From the NCBI RefSeq assembly GCF_900188225.1, contig NZ_FZOC01000003.1, forward strand, positions 1-64,000: a DNA stretch of 64,000 nucleotides. The letters are read 5' to 3'. The notes under the pieces were generated by a model. That model searched no databases, was not told the origin of the DNA, and saw nothing but the letters and a program-made list of their open reading frames with translations. The stretch's first letter is position 1. Each line of letters opens with the position of its first letter. Origin of the DNA: Humidesulfovibrio mexicanus (GTDB lineage Bacteria; Desulfobacterota; Desulfovibrionia; Desulfovibrionales; Desulfovibrionaceae). A program made the position numbers and the translations under genes. Positions 56,062-64,000 of this stretch are shown one piece after another.

Positions 56062-56985
56062 TTAAGGCAGGCCAAGGAGCGTGGTGATGCGCTTCAGGTC
56101 GGCCTGGGTCTGGTAGTGCAGGGAGAGCACGCCCCGGTCCGGGCCTCCGGAAATCTTGACCGTGCCGCCGAGCACATCGGCCAGTTGGCTTTGCAGGTCG
56201 GCCAGGGTCGGGTCTTGGGGCTTCACGCTGCGCTGCCCGCGGGGGGCCTTGCCGCGCGGCTTCTCGGTCCCGTAGAGCTCCTCGGGTTCGGCAAGCCTGC
56301 CGTTTTCCTTGTAGAAGCTGGCCTCGGCCTCGGCCTGGCGGACAGAGAGGTTGAAGCCCTTGATGCGGCGGTACACCTCATGCGCTGCTTCCGGATCAAC
56401 GGACATGATGGCCCGGCCATGCCCGGCCGTGAGCACCCCGGTCTGGATGTCGCCCTGAATATCCTCCGGCAGGTTGAGCAGGCGGAGCGAGTTGGCAAGG
56501 GCCGAGCGGCTTTTGCCGACCTGCCGCGCCAGTTCCTCCTGGCTCAGGCCGAAGTCCTTGAGCAACTGCTGGAAGCCTTTGGCCTCTTCAATGGCGTTGA
56601 GGTCGGCGCGCTGCAGATTTTCGATGAGCGCGATGGCCAGCGTTTCAAGGTCGGTGAGCACGCGCACCAGCGCGGGGATCTCCGTAAGGCCAGCCATCTT
56701 CGAGGCGCGCAGGCGGCGTTCGCCGGCGACCAGCTCATATGGAATGCTTTCCCCGGTCACCGGTCGGACCAGCACCGGTTGGAGCACCCCCTGGGCCTTG
56801 ATGGAATTGCAGAGATCCTCAAGCGCCTCGGGGTCGAACTCCTTGCGGGGCTGGTGCGGGTTCGGCCTGATGGAGGCGATTGGCAGATGCTTCACCTCGG
56901 CCGAATTGACCGATTCCGGCTTGATGCTTCCGAGCAAGGCGTCAAGACCTCGCCCCAACCCACGTTGACCTATGGCCATGGACAT
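56062..56985 (-). CDS. parB: Chromosome partitioning protein ParB
   Basis: A 307-residue CTP-dependent clamp that loads on parS and spreads. N-terminal LGRGLDALLG (ParA-stimulating motif) is followed by LPIASIRPNPHQPRKEFDPEAL and YELVAGERRLRASKMAGL (CTP-binding box). Then come ENLQRADLNAIEEAKGFQQL, the helix-turn-helix VGKSRSALANSLRLLNLP and a C-terminal dimer helix. parA lies 1.2 kb further along with one small plus-strand gene between, which is unusual, since parA and parB are normally adjacent and co-oriented. Confidence 0.94.
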   Translation of the reverse strand: MSMAIGQRGLGRGLDALLGSIKPESVNSAEVKHLPIASIRPNPHQPRKEFDPEALEDLCNSIKAQGVLQPVLVRPVTGESIPYELVAGERRLRASKMAGLTEIPALVRVLTDLETLAIALIENLQRADLNAIEEAKGFQQLLKDFGLSQEELARQVGKSRSALANSLRLLNLPEDIQGDIQTGVLTAGHGRAIMSVDPEAAHEVYRRIKGFNLSVRQAEAEASFYKENGRLAEPEELYGTEKPRGKAPRGQRSVKPQDPTLADLQSQLADVLGGTVKISGGPDRGVLSLHYQTQADLKRITTLLGLP

Positions 56986-57081
56986 CCTCCAGATGCGCGC
57001 GCGGCGCCGTGGCCAGACTGGGCTTGCCAGTATGACCGGCGGACACTATAAGGGCTTAACCCGATCAGCGAGGTGCCGCGC

Positions 57082-57513
57082 ATGAGTATACAGTTCGACT
57101 CGTTTCAGGAGCTTTACGACGCCGAGGGCCAACCCCTGGGCGCCTTTCTCGGACCCGAGGCCTGGGCCCTTGTGCGGGAAGCCGTGCTTGCCCGCTACGC
57201 GCAGCCAGCGCTGCCTCCCGAGGCTTCCGAGCCCCTCCAGGACTGGCGCGACCTTGTCCAGTTCTGGGACTTTAAATACCCTGTGGACCACGATGTGGCC
57301 TGCGAGGTTTGCGGCAACAGCACAAGCGCCTGGGAGCTGGACGAGCCCCGCAAGTTCGTGCTCACCGCCGCCAACCTGGGCGGCCTTGTGGCCTTCCGCT
57401 GCCTTGGCTGCGGGGCCAAGATACTCAAGCGGCATTTCAAGGACAGCATCAAGGTCGAAACCCGCCCCTTCATCGAGGAGAAGTCTCCCCGGAACCTTGG
57501 GCGCGGCAAGTAG
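57082..57513 (+). CDS. Zinc-ribbon hypothetical protein between parB and parA
   Basis: A 143-residue protein with an N-terminal helical part (FDSFQELYDAEGQPLGAFLGPEAWALVREAVL, in parts). Two CxxC knuckles, CEVCGN and CLGCGA, lie about 35 residues apart and should bind one zinc. The tail is basic (KRHFKDSIKVETRPF). No enzyme motif. It is transcribed against both par genes, starting 96 bases from parB and ending 10 bases from the parA stop. ATG 57082 has GAGGTG upstream. Function unknown. Confidence 0.75.
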   Translation: MSIQFDSFQELYDAEGQPLGAFLGPEAWALVREAVLARYAQPALPPEASEPLQDWRDLVQFWDFKYPVDHDVACEVCGNSTSAWELDEPRKFVLTAANLGGLVAFRCLGCGAKILKRHFKDSIKVETRPFIEEKSPRNLGRGK

Positions 57514-57522
57514 CCCGCAACG

Positions 57523-58293
57523 CTACTCCCGAACCTTGCTCCGCACCACTTCCTGCGCCAGGGCCATGTACGCCTCCGCCCCGCTGGAGCGGATGTCGTA
57601 GGTGATCACCGGTTTGCCGAAGCTGGGCGCTTCGGAAAGCCGCACGTTGCGTGGAATGATCACCTCGAACAGGTGCTGGGGCAGGGCTTTGCGCACCTCG
57701 TGCTTTACCTGCCAGGACAGCTTGTTCCGCTGGTCGTACATGGTGAGCACCACGCCCAGCACTTTCAACTCCGGGTTCAGGCGCTTCTTGACCAGCTCGT
57801 AGGTCATGAGCAGCTGGGAGAGCCCCTCCAGGGCATAATACTCGCACTGCAGCGGCACCAGCAGTTCGCGCGCCGCGCACAGCGCGTTCACGGTCAAGAT
57901 CCCCAGCGAAGGGGGGCAGTCGATGATGATGAAGTCGTACTCGTCCTCCACCGGGCTCAGCAGGTCGCGCACGTAGTATTCGCGGCCAAGCTTGTCCGCC
58001 AGCTCTATCTCCGCGCCGACCAGGTCCTGCGTTCCCGGCAGGAGCGAAAGATAGGGGATGGCCGTGGTGACGATGGACTTGCGGACGTTTTCCGGATCGA
58101 ACAGCGCCGTATAGATGTTGGCGCGGTCGTCGCCGGGGTAGAACCCCAGCCCGCTGGACGCATTGCCCTGGGGGTCGCAGTCCACCAGGAGCACGCGCTT
58201 TTCCATGACGGCAAGCGATGCGCCGAGGTTGACCGCAGTGGTCGTCTTGCCGACACCGCCCTTCTGGTTTGCAACAACAATTCTGCGTGCCAC
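57523..58293 (-). CDS. parA: Chromosome partitioning ATPase ParA
   Basis: A 256-residue Soj/ParA-type ATPase. The deviant Walker A is KGGVGKTTTAVNLGASLA, Walker A' LLVDCDPQGNASSGLG and Walker B DFIIIDCPPSLG. It has no N-terminal HTH, so it is the chromosomal Soj type. The ATG is followed at once by the conserved RRIVVANQ. Two parS sites lie 30 and 62 bases upstream of the start, so ParB bound there could also affect parA expression. Confidence 0.95.
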   Translation of the reverse strand: MARRIVVANQKGGVGKTTTAVNLGASLAVMEKRVLLVDCDPQGNASSGLGFYPGDDRANIYTALFDPENVRKSIVTTAIPYLSLLPGTQDLVGAEIELADKLGREYYVRDLLSPVEDEYDFIIIDCPPSLGILTVNALCAARELLVPLQCEYYALEGLSQLLMTYELVKKRLNPELKVLGVVLTMYDQRNKLSWQVKHEVRKALPQHLFEVIIPRNVRLSEAPSFGKPVITYDIRSSGAEAYMALAQEVVRSKVRE

Positions 58294-58322
58294 GGGTCCT
58301 CCTGGAAAAGCGGGGGATGGGA

Positions 58323-58338
58323 CGTTTCACGTGAAACA
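58323..58338. promoter_or_regulatory. parS site 1
   Basis: CGTTTCACGTGAAACA matches the conserved ParB site TGTTTCACGTGAAACA in 15 of 16 bases, with the palindromic core GTTTCACGTGAAAC intact. 30 bases upstream of parA. Confidence 0.93.
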
Positions 58339-58354
58339 CTCGCCCGGTGCCGGG

Positions 58355-58370
58355 TGTTTCACGTGAAACA
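58355..58370. promoter_or_regulatory. parS site 2
   Basis: TGTTTCACGTGAAACA, a perfect parS palindrome, 32 bases (centre to centre, about three helical turns) from site 1. The short space between them holds a small GC hairpin (CCCGGTGCCGGG). Confidence 0.95.
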
Positions 58371-58437
58371 GGTCACTGAAAGGCAGGATACGGTGCGGGC
58401 GAGGCAAAATCAAGGGGCGCAGTGCGCTCGAGATGCG

Positions 58438-59445
58438 TTAGACCTTGAAATACTCCCTGTACCAGTCCACGAAGCGGGCAATGCCTGTCTCAATGCTGGT
58501 GGCGGGCTTGAACCCGACGTCGCGGACCAGGTCATCCACATTGGCTTCCGTTGCGGGAACGTCGCCCATTTGCATGGGTAAAAGTTCCCTGATGGCCTTC
58601 TTGCCCAGGCACTCTTCCAGGACCTCGATGTAGCGGGAAAGCTCAACAACGTTGTTGTTGCCGATGTTGTAGAGCCGGTATGGGCCGGGGCTGGTGGCCG
58701 GGTCGGGCTTGGCGCCTGACCATTGGGGATTGGGCTCCGCCGTGTGCATGGTCACGCGCACCACGCCTTCGATGATGTCGTCGATGTAGGTGAAGTCCCG
58801 GCGCATTTTGCCGTAGTTGAACACCTTGATGGGCTCGCCGGCCAGAATGGCCTTTGTGAACAGGAACAGTGCCATGTCCGGTCGGCCCCAGGGCCCGTAC
58901 ACGGTGAAGAAACGGAGCCCGGTGGTCGGCAGGCCGTACAGGTGGCTGTACGTGTGGGCCATGAGCTCATTGGACTTCTTTGTGGCGGCGTACAGGCTCA
59001 TGGGGTGGTCCACGTTGTCGTGGACGCTGAGCGGCATGGTGGTGTTCAGCCCGTAGACGGAGCTGGACGAGGCGTAGGCCAGGTGCTCCACTTTGTTGTG
59101 GCGGCACCCTTCCAGGATGTTCAGAAACCCGACCACGTTGGAGTCGATGTAGGCGCGCGGGTTTTCGATGCTGTAGCGCACCCCGGCCTGAGCGGCCAGG
59201 TTCACCACGTGAGTGAAGCCGTGCTGTGCAAAAAGCTTGGCTACGCCGTCGTTGTCCGCCAAATCCATGCGGACGAACGTGAATTTGGGATCCGGCTTGA
59301 TCAGTTCCAGGCGGGAGAGCTTGACCTCAACGGAATAGTAGTCGTTCAGATTGTCCAGGCCTACGACCTCGTGCCCCATGGACAGCAGGCGTCGGGACAG
59401 GTGAAAGCCGATGAAACCAGCGGCTCCGGTGACAAGTACCTTCAT
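58438..59445 (-). CDS. NAD-dependent epimerase (UDP-glucuronate 4-epimerase-like)
   Basis: A 335-residue extended [40 protein letters not shown] is the classic start of CapI/LspL-type UDP-glucuronate or related 4-epimerases. Catalysis: ASSSSVYG with [20 protein letters not shown] (YxxxK). [26 protein letters not shown] follows. It would make UDP-galacturonate or a similar sugar for surface glycans. Next to parS on one side and a hypothetical gene on the other, so it is not in an obvious operon. Confidence 0.9.
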   Translation of the reverse strand: MKVLVTGAAGFIGFHLSRRLLSMGHEVVGLDNLNDYYSVEVKLSRLELIKPDPKFTFVRMDLADNDGVAKLFAQHGFTHVVNLAAQAGVRYSIENPRAYIDSNVVGFLNILEGCRHNKVEHLAYASSSSVYGLNTTMPLSVHDNVDHPMSLYAATKKSNELMAHTYSHLYGLPTTGLRFFTVYGPWGRPDMALFLFTKAILAGEPIKVFNYGKMRRDFTYIDDIIEGVVRVTMHTAEPNPQWSGAKPDPATSPGPYRLYNIGNNNVVELSRYIEVLEECLGKKAIRELLPMQMGDVPATEANVDDLVRDVGFKPATSIETGIARFVDWYREYFKV

Positions 59446-59514
59446 GCGGATGTTCCTTGGTTATGGTTCTGCGCGGTGCGGCGTGTGTATCCGCCCGCGT
59501 CGGCGATTGCAAGA

Positions 59515-60156
59515 TCAGGCGAGGCGCAGGGCCTTGGCGCGCGCCAAGGCGATATGCAGCTCGTGAGGCAAAAGCGGGAGCAGGGCGCTTGGATCCGGCA
59601 GTTCCAGCAGTTGAACGCGTTTCGCCTCCTCTGGGAACAGGGTGCGCACGCGATCGGCTGGGCCAGGGCCGAAACACAGCACATGGCGAATGCCGAAATG
59701 CTCCACCCCTTGGGCAAAGATGTCCGAGGCGAAGCGTGCGCCAGGCTCTGCCCCGCTGGGAAAGCTGATTGGCCAAAACAGCGCCGTGCCAGCGGGCCAG
59801 CCGATGTACGCCAACATGGTCTGGAACAGCCTTCGCCGTGCGGGATCTGCCGCGCCGCTCACATCGTCGGCCAGGGCCGCGTACGTGATGATCACGCGGG
59901 GGGCGGTGCGGACACGTCCGGCGAGGGTCTTCCACGGTTCCGGCCAGATGGGAGCCTGCGCAAACGGAGCGTGTTCGGTCGTGGCGGCCGGGACGGTCGG
60001 GGGGGCGCCAGCATGGCGGTCCTCGGGCTGCGCCGATGGTTGCAGCGGGGCAGACGTCTCGCGCAGGCCACCCGGCACGAGCAAATGCGTCAGCCCGGCA
60101 TCGGCCCAGGGGCGCAACTGCTCAGGCAGGTCTACAAATGTTGCAAGTGATCCCAT
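59515..60156 (-). CDS. Hypothetical protein downstream of coaBC
   Basis: A 213-residue protein, rich in Pro and Ala, with no recognised motif. Possible fold features are RVIITYAALADDVSG and IRHVLCFGPGPADRVRTLFPEE, which look like strands of a Rossmann-type alpha/beta domain. It overlaps the coaBC stop by about 25 bases. The ATG (MGSLATFVDLPEQL) is a best guess, with no strong ribosome site. A role linked to CoaBC is possible but only from position. Confidence 0.65.
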   Translation of the reverse strand: MGSLATFVDLPEQLRPWADAGLTHLLVPGGLRETSAPLQPSAQPEDRHAGAPPTVPAATTEHAPFAQAPIWPEPWKTLAGRVRTAPRVIITYAALADDVSGAADPARRRLFQTMLAYIGWPAGTALFWPISFPSGAEPGARFASDIFAQGVEHFGIRHVLCFGPGPADRVRTLFPEEAKRVQLLELPDPSALLPLLPHELHIALARAKALRLA

Positions 60157-61364
60157 ATGCGCCAGGCCACTTCTGTTTTGGGAAGTTCGGGCCAATGCTC
60201 CACGCGGCCGTTCCTGTCCAAAACCAGCACGGCATTGGTGGGCGCGTCGAAGCCGCTGCCCGGAACGTTCACCTTGTTGGCCACCACGAGGTCCAGCCGC
60301 TTTTCCGTCAGCTTGAGGCTCGCCTGTGGCAAAAGGTCGCCTGTTTCTGCGGCAAAGCCGATGAGCGTCTGATGATCGCGCTTGTTCTGGCCAAGGCTGC
60401 GCAGGATGTCCGGGTTGGCCTCCAGCTCCATCACCGGGGGGCCGTCCAAGTCGCGCTTTTTGAGCTTGTTGCCAATGCCGCAGGGGGGAGGGACGGGGCG
60501 GAAGTCGCAGACCGCCGCGGCGCAGCAGGCCATGTCCGCCTCCGGCCAGAAGTCGTTGGCCGCAGCAAACATTTCGCGCGCGCCGACGACCCGCGTGACG
60601 CGTATGGAGGGCGGAAACACAAAGGAACAGGGCCCGGCGACCACATGGACCTGGGCGCCGCGCATCCAGGCGGCCACGGCCAGGCTGGCGCCCATAAGCC
60701 CGCTTGACGGGTTGGAAAGATAGCGGATCGCGTCCCAGTATTCGCGCGTGGGGCCAAGGGTGATGAGCACGCGCTTGCCGGCCATGTCCTGTGGCGACAG
60801 CGCGCGCAGCGCTTCAGCGAACACCTGCTCCACCGGGGCCATGCGACCCGCGCCGGTATCGCCGCAGGCGACCGAACCGCTGGCCGGGCCGACGCCTATG
60901 GCCCCGCGGTCCAGCAGTGTGCGCCAGTTGGCCTGGGTCGCGGGCGCAGCCCACATGGCCGGGTTCATGGCCGGAGCCAAGATCAGCGGGCCGTTGAAGG
61001 CCAGCGCCTGGGTGGAAAGCATGTCGTCCGCGATGCCGTTGGCGATTTTGGCCAGGGTGTTGGCCGTGGCCGGGGCGATGACCAACGCCTTTGCGCAGCG
61101 GCCGGGGGCGAGGTGTCCGAAGGGATCACGGTCGGGTTCGGCGTGGAACATGTCGGTGTAGACCAGATCGGCCCCTAGGGCGCGGAAGCTTTCCGCCCCG
61201 ATGAACCGCTGCGCGCTCTGGGTCAGGGTCACGCCTACGCCAAGGTCCGCGGAGGTGAGCAGCCGGAGCAGGTCGAGGCTCTTGTACGCGGCCACGCTGC
61301 CTGTGACGCCAAGGTGGACCCTGGCGCCCAGGAAGCAGGGAAAGCGGAGATGGTCAGTGGTCAA
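60132..61364 (-). CDS. coaBC: Bifunctional phosphopantothenoylcysteine decarboxylase / phosphopantothenate-cysteine ligase
   Basis: A 410-residue enzyme doing two steps of coenzyme A synthesis. The CoaC half (1-~190) has VHLGVTGSVAAYKSLDLLRLL for FMN, ATANTLAKIANGIADDMLS and the substrate clamp APAMNPAMW. The CoaB half has VLITLGPTREYWDAIRYLSNPSSG and KLKKRDLDGPPVMELEANPDIL. The TTG start overlaps the stop of the upstream lipoprotein gene, with AAAAGGACA 9 bases upstream. About 18 residues precede the conserved VTGS. Confidence 0.94.
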   Translation of the reverse strand: MTTDHLRFPCFLGARVHLGVTGSVAAYKSLDLLRLLTSADLGVGVTLTQSAQRFIGAESFRALGADLVYTDMFHAEPDRDPFGHLAPGRCAKALVIAPATANTLAKIANGIADDMLSTQALAFNGPLILAPAMNPAMWAAPATQANWRTLLDRGAIGVGPASGSVACGDTGAGRMAPVEQVFAEALRALSPQDMAGKRVLITLGPTREYWDAIRYLSNPSSGLMGASLAVAAWMRGAQVHVVAGPCSFVFPPSIRVTRVVGAREMFAAANDFWPEADMACCAAAVCDFRPVPPPCGIGNKLKKRDLDGPPVMELEANPDILRSLGQNKRDHQTLIGFAAETGDLLPQASLKLTEKRLDLVVANKVNVPGSGFDAPTNAVLVLDRNGRVEHWPELPKTEVAWRIWDHLQHL

Positions 61365-61909
61365 TTGCTGATGTCCTTTTCGGAAAAGCTGCTCTTTGAG
61401 GGGGCGCTTGGGCCGGGAACGCCGCGCGGGTTGCCCGACTTGGCGGAGGTGGAGGCGGAGCCGCTTTTGTATTCAAGGGCAAAAATGGTGGCCTTGGCCT
61501 TGAACCCGTCCACGAGCTCGATGATGGCCGCCTTGTTGGTCTTTTCGAAGATCAGGATGCTCTTCTTTGAGCGCACCGCGGACACTTTGCGCCAGCCGTC
61601 CTTGATCATGTTGTTCTGGAAGAAGTTCATGAGGTCGTCGAACACGACGCGGCCTTCAAAATTCTGGATGCCGGCCTTGAACTGCTGGGTGTCGAAGGAG
61701 AAATCGTCGCCCGCCACGTGTTCCATGGCGTTGGGGACGAGGATGTCGTCAAAAAGATAGTAGTAGTTCGGGGTCTCGTAGGTCTCGGCCTGCGCGCCGC
61801 CAGCTGCCGGGCCGGATTCCGTGGTAGCGCGGGCGTTCATGCCGGAGCAGGCCACCAGGCTGGCAGCCAGCGCCACGCCGAGCAGGATGTTCAAGGGTGC
61901 GTTCTTCAT
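61361..61909 (-). CDS. Lipoprotein of unknown function
   Basis: A 182-residue protein with a lipoprotein signal (NAPLNILLGVALAASLVAC) and acyl cysteine at about residue 21. Mature features: YYYLFDDILVPNAMEHV, GRVVFDDLMNFFQNNMIKDGWRKVSAVRSKKSILIFEK, a mixed alpha/beta domain, and a Ser/Pro tail. The DUF-type lipoprotein looks familiar from Desulfovibrio, but I cannot name the family. The stop overlaps the coaBC TTG by four bases. Confidence 0.75.
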   Translation of the reverse strand: MKNAPLNILLGVALAASLVACSGMNARATTESGPAAGGAQAETYETPNYYYLFDDILVPNAMEHVAGDDFSFDTQQFKAGIQNFEGRVVFDDLMNFFQNNMIKDGWRKVSAVRSKKSILIFEKTNKAAIIELVDGFKAKATIFALEYKSGSASTSAKSGNPRGVPGPSAPSKSSFSEKDISN

Positions 61910-62054
61910 GGCTGGTTCCTCGGGTGTTGTGAAGTGAGACCGCTGTGGGCCATGTTCGGCATGGTGTATACAATTCCGGCGCAAAGCTCAACGCGGGGCG
62001 CTGCGGACGGGCGCGGACACAGGCCCGGGCGGGACTGGAAAGCGGCGCGTCGCC

Positions 62055-62768
62055 TCAGCCCTGGCGCGCTGCGGCACGGCGCAACAGCGCCTCCAGCCGG
62101 TCGCGGTCTTCGCGCAGACGGCGCAGCTCCACCTCCTGGGCAGCCAGCCTGGCCTTGAGGTCGGCGACATCGCTGGTGAGGGTGAGGCTGATTTCTTCGA
62201 CCACGGCCAGCTTGGGCTCCGTGAGCGACAGGCGTTGCATGACCTTGGCGAGCTGCGCGCTCACATCGGCCTGGTCGCGGCGGGCCATGCGCTTGAGGTT
62301 GCGGGCCAGCAGCACAAAGCCGTTTTTGAGCTTGGTGATGTCGGACTGGTGCGTGTCCAGGCTGGTTTTCTGTTCCGCCAGCTTGTCCAGGGCATCGGCA
62401 AACTGGGATACGGATTCGGACAGGGCGCGGGACATGGCGTCGGACAGGGCGCTTGAAAGCACGTCGGCCAGATTGCCGGGCAGCTCATGGGCGGCGGCAG
62501 GCAGGGCAATGGGGTCCATGGCGGGGCCGACCTCAATGGTGCGCGGGTATTCGCTGCGCAAAATTTCCTCTATTTCCGAGGTGATGCGTCCGTCTGCATA
62601 CAGGTCGGCGATGCGCTGGAAGATCTGCTCGGAGGCTTCAGGGTAGCGGGTCATGCGGCCCATGCGTCGGCCGGAGAGGAAATCCTTGAACAGCGCCGCG
62701 TACCGGCGGGCCGTGGGCGCAGGGATGCCGGTGCGCTTGGCGATATCGCTCAATGCCAGGAGTTCCAT
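62055..62768 (-). CDS. MerR-like DNA-binding protein with long coiled coil
   Basis: A 237-residue protein. Residues 1-75 form a winged helix of MerR type (ALSDIAKRTGIPAPTARRYAALFKDFL ... TRYPEASEQIFQRIADLYADGRITSEIEEIL). Residues ~110-237 are predicted coiled coil (ALDKLAEQKTSLDTHQ, VADLKARLAAQEVELRRLREDRDRLEALL). Effector-binding residues of classical metal-sensing MerRs are absent. It may organise DNA or regulate an unknown target; the divergent queA promoter is 150 bases away. Confidence 0.78.
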   Translation of the reverse strand: MELLALSDIAKRTGIPAPTARRYAALFKDFLSGRRMGRMTRYPEASEQIFQRIADLYADGRITSEIEEILRSEYPRTIEVGPAMDPIALPAAAHELPGNLADVLSSALSDAMSRALSESVSQFADALDKLAEQKTSLDTHQSDITKLKNGFVLLARNLKRMARRDQADVSAQLAKVMQRLSLTEPKLAVVEEISLTLTSDVADLKARLAAQEVELRRLREDRDRLEALLRRAAARQG

Positions 62769-62882
62769 GGACCGTGCATACCAGGATCAGGCCGAAGATC
62801 AAGGAAAAACAGCCCAGAACCGGCGAATTGGCAGCGATCGCCGCTCGCGCATCATGCAATCACCAGGCAAAAGCCAGCAACA

Positions 62883-62920
62883 GGGGGGGGGCTTGCCATT
62901 GGCACAGGATTGGATACCAT
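62883..62920 (+). promoter_or_regulatory. Possible queA promoter abutting a run of nine G
   Basis: TTGCCA (62893-62898) and TACCAT (62915-62920) are 16 bases apart, 9 bases before the queA ATG. A G9 run (62883-62891) ends one base before the -35. No strong ribosome site follows. The rest of the 62769-62929 gap is featureless apart from GCGATCGC at about 62836. Confidence 0.4.
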
Positions 62921-62929
62921 CACCACACA

Positions 62930-64000
62930 ATGCGCCATGACACGACCCCCCGCGACGAATCGGACGTTCCCGAGCCCTTTCGCCTGAGCAGCTATGTCTA
63001 CGAACTGCCCGAGGACAGGATCGCCCGCCGCCCGGCGGAGCGCCGGGACGGATCGCGCCTGCTGTACCTGGACCGCTCTGCCCCGGCGGCGGACCCCAGA
63101 CAGTTTGCCGAACTGCCGGAGCTCCTTGCCGCCAAGTACCCGCAGGGCGGACTTCTGGTGGCCAACAATTCCCGCGTGTTTCCGGCGCGGGTGTTCGGCC
63201 GCAGGGCCACGGGCGGGCGCGTGGAGCTGCTGCTCCTGACCCCTTTGCCGCTGCTTCACGTGAAACCATTGCCGGACGGCCGCCTTTGCGCCGAGGCCGA
63301 AGGGCTGGTGCGCACGGCCAAGCGCATGAAAGAGGGCGAGGCGGCGCAGTTTGAAGCGCCGCAAGGCATGGAATTTCAGGTGGTTCTGCTGCAGCGCGGG
63401 GAGTATGGGCGCTGCCTGCTGCGCCTGGAGTGGCGCGGCGGAATTGAGGCGATACTCAATGAAATCGGCCACATGCCTTTGCCGCCCTATCTGGAGCGCG
63501 AAGACGACGCCGCAGATCGCGAGCGCTACCAGACCACCTACGCCGCAGCGGCCAAGGCGGGCAGCGTGGCCGCGCCCACGGCCGGGCTGCACTTCACGCC
63601 AGAGGTGCGCGCGCGCCTGGCGCAGCGGGGCTTCCGCTGGGCCGAGGTGACGCTCTACGTGGGGTACGGCACCTTCAGCCCGGTGCGCGCGGCCGACATC
63701 CGCCAGCACAAGATGCACAGCGAATATGTGGAGGTGCCGGACGAGACAGCGGCGACCATCCGCGACGCCAAGGCCTCCGGCCTGCCCGTCATCGCCGTGG
63801 GCACCACCAGCGCGCGCAGCCTGGAGGGCATGTTCGCCGCGCGCGGGAGCGTGGAGGCCTTCAGCGGCGAAACGGACATCTACATCCGGCCGGGCGGCGT
63901 GTTCAACGTGGTGGACGCGTTGCTGACCAATTTCCATTTGCCAGAATCCAGCCTCCTGATTATGGTTTCGACCCTGGCGGGCCGAGAGCGCATCATGGCC
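62930..64000 (+). CDS. queA: tRNA preQ1-34 S-adenosylmethionine ribosyltransferase-isomerase (right end cut by window)
   Basis: The first 357 residues of QueA, which transfers and isomerises the ribosyl part of SAM to form epoxyqueuosine in tRNA. Start MRHDTTPRDESDVPEPFRLSSYVYELPEDRIARRPAERRDGSRLL, in parts; then LLVANNSRVFPARVFGRR, GSVAAPTAGLHFTPEV, GYGTFSPVR, HSEYVEVP, VIAVGTTSARSLE and ETDIYIRPGG plus NFHLPESSLLIMVSTLAG. The reading is open to the last base, so the end lies outside. Residues coded at 63252-63267 (LLHVKP) contain a parS-like sequence. QueH at 15323 is in the same pathway. Confidence 0.94.
   Translation, partial: MRHDTTPRDESDVPEPFRLSSYVYELPEDRIARRPAERRDGSRLLYLDRSAPAADPRQFAELPELLAAKYPQGGLLVANNSRVFPARVFGRRATGGRVELLLLTPLPLLHVKPLPDGRLCAEAEGLVRTAKRMKEGEAAQFEAPQGMEFQVVLLQRGEYGRCLLRLEWRGGIEAILNEIGHMPLPPYLEREDDAADRERYQTTYAAAAKAGSVAAPTAGLHFTPEVRARLAQRGFRWAEVTLYVGYGTFSPVRAADIRQHKMHSEYVEVPDETAATIRDAKASGLPVIAVGTTSARSLEGMFAARGSVEAFSGETDIYIRPGGVFNVVDALLTNFHLPESSLLIMVSTLAGRERIMA
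63252..63267. promoter_or_regulatory. parS-like site inside queA
   Basis: TGCTTCACGTGAAACC matches the parS palindrome TGTTTCACGTGAAACA at 14 of 16 positions, including the central TTCACGTGAAAC. It is 4.9 kb from the two sites beside parA, which is typical of scattered secondary parS sites that overlap genes. Confidence 0.75.

Overview
The window is high-GC bacterial chromosome (most genes near 65-73% GC on the lines I counted). It looks like a member of the Desulfovibrionaceae (Desulfovibrio-type sulfate reducers). The support is the dnaA-dnaN-gyrB-gyrA block, the homocysteine-synthesis gene of the type used by sulfide-rich anaerobes, the queH-type queuosine enzyme, the fliLNOPQ cluster, and several small proteins typical of that group. 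The genus cannot be fixed from this sequence alone. No rRNA, tRNA, CRISPR array or insertion sequence was seen.

Layout. 1-6.5 kb: an SxtJ / DUF5989 / carbamoyltransferase triad, a translationally coupled exported isoaspartyl methyltransferase and esterase, a thioesterase, a repeat-filled gap and a 3D-domain protein. 6.8-9.5 kb: copper exporter and copper chaperone. 9.6-11.1 kb: a C5 methyltransferase and HNH endonuclease pair that looks like a compact restriction-modification system. 11.2-16 kb: RNA-related genes (TrmI methyltransferase, radical SAM protein, RNase E/G, QueH). 16-22.5 kb: a minus-strand operon for a nonulosonic acid (legionaminic/sialic type) with a permease in front. 22.5-31 kb: mixed accessory genes, including a PocR-domain protein with a CoA-disulfide-reductase/rhodanese protein, an isolated low-GC JAMM-like protein, glutamate racemase and a GATase. 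31-40 kb: TPR lipoprotein, gyrA, gyrB, dnaN and dnaA, all on the minus strand. At about 39.8-40.3 kb gene direction flips, and this gap is the likely replication origin.

40.3-46.5 kb (plus strand): homocysteine-synthesis protein, amidohydrolase, pyrB, pyrC and an HD-domain protein related to CCA-adding enzymes. 46.6-52.6 kb: a GT4 glycosyltransferase, the flagellar genes fliL, fliN, fliO, fliP and fliQ, and a GT39-type membrane glycosyltransferase. 52.6-53.5 kb: a small DNA-binding protein behind an inverted-repeat-flanked promoter, then an unknown gene and a strong terminator. 53.5-64 kb: phosphofructokinase, heptose-7-phosphate kinase, the parAB locus with two parS sites, a nucleotide-sugar epimerase, CoaBC, two exported or unknown proteins, a MerR-like coiled-coil protein, and queA running off the right edge.

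Themes. Replication and segregation genes (dnaA, oriC, parABS) lie within about 20 kb of each other. Surface-sugar genes (nonulosonic acid operon, carbamoyltransferase, heptose kinase, UDP-sugar epimerase, two glycosyltransferases) are spread around the flagellar genes. A family of GC-rich palindromic repeats is scattered through the gaps, and one copy lies in frame inside a coding gene of the sugar operon.
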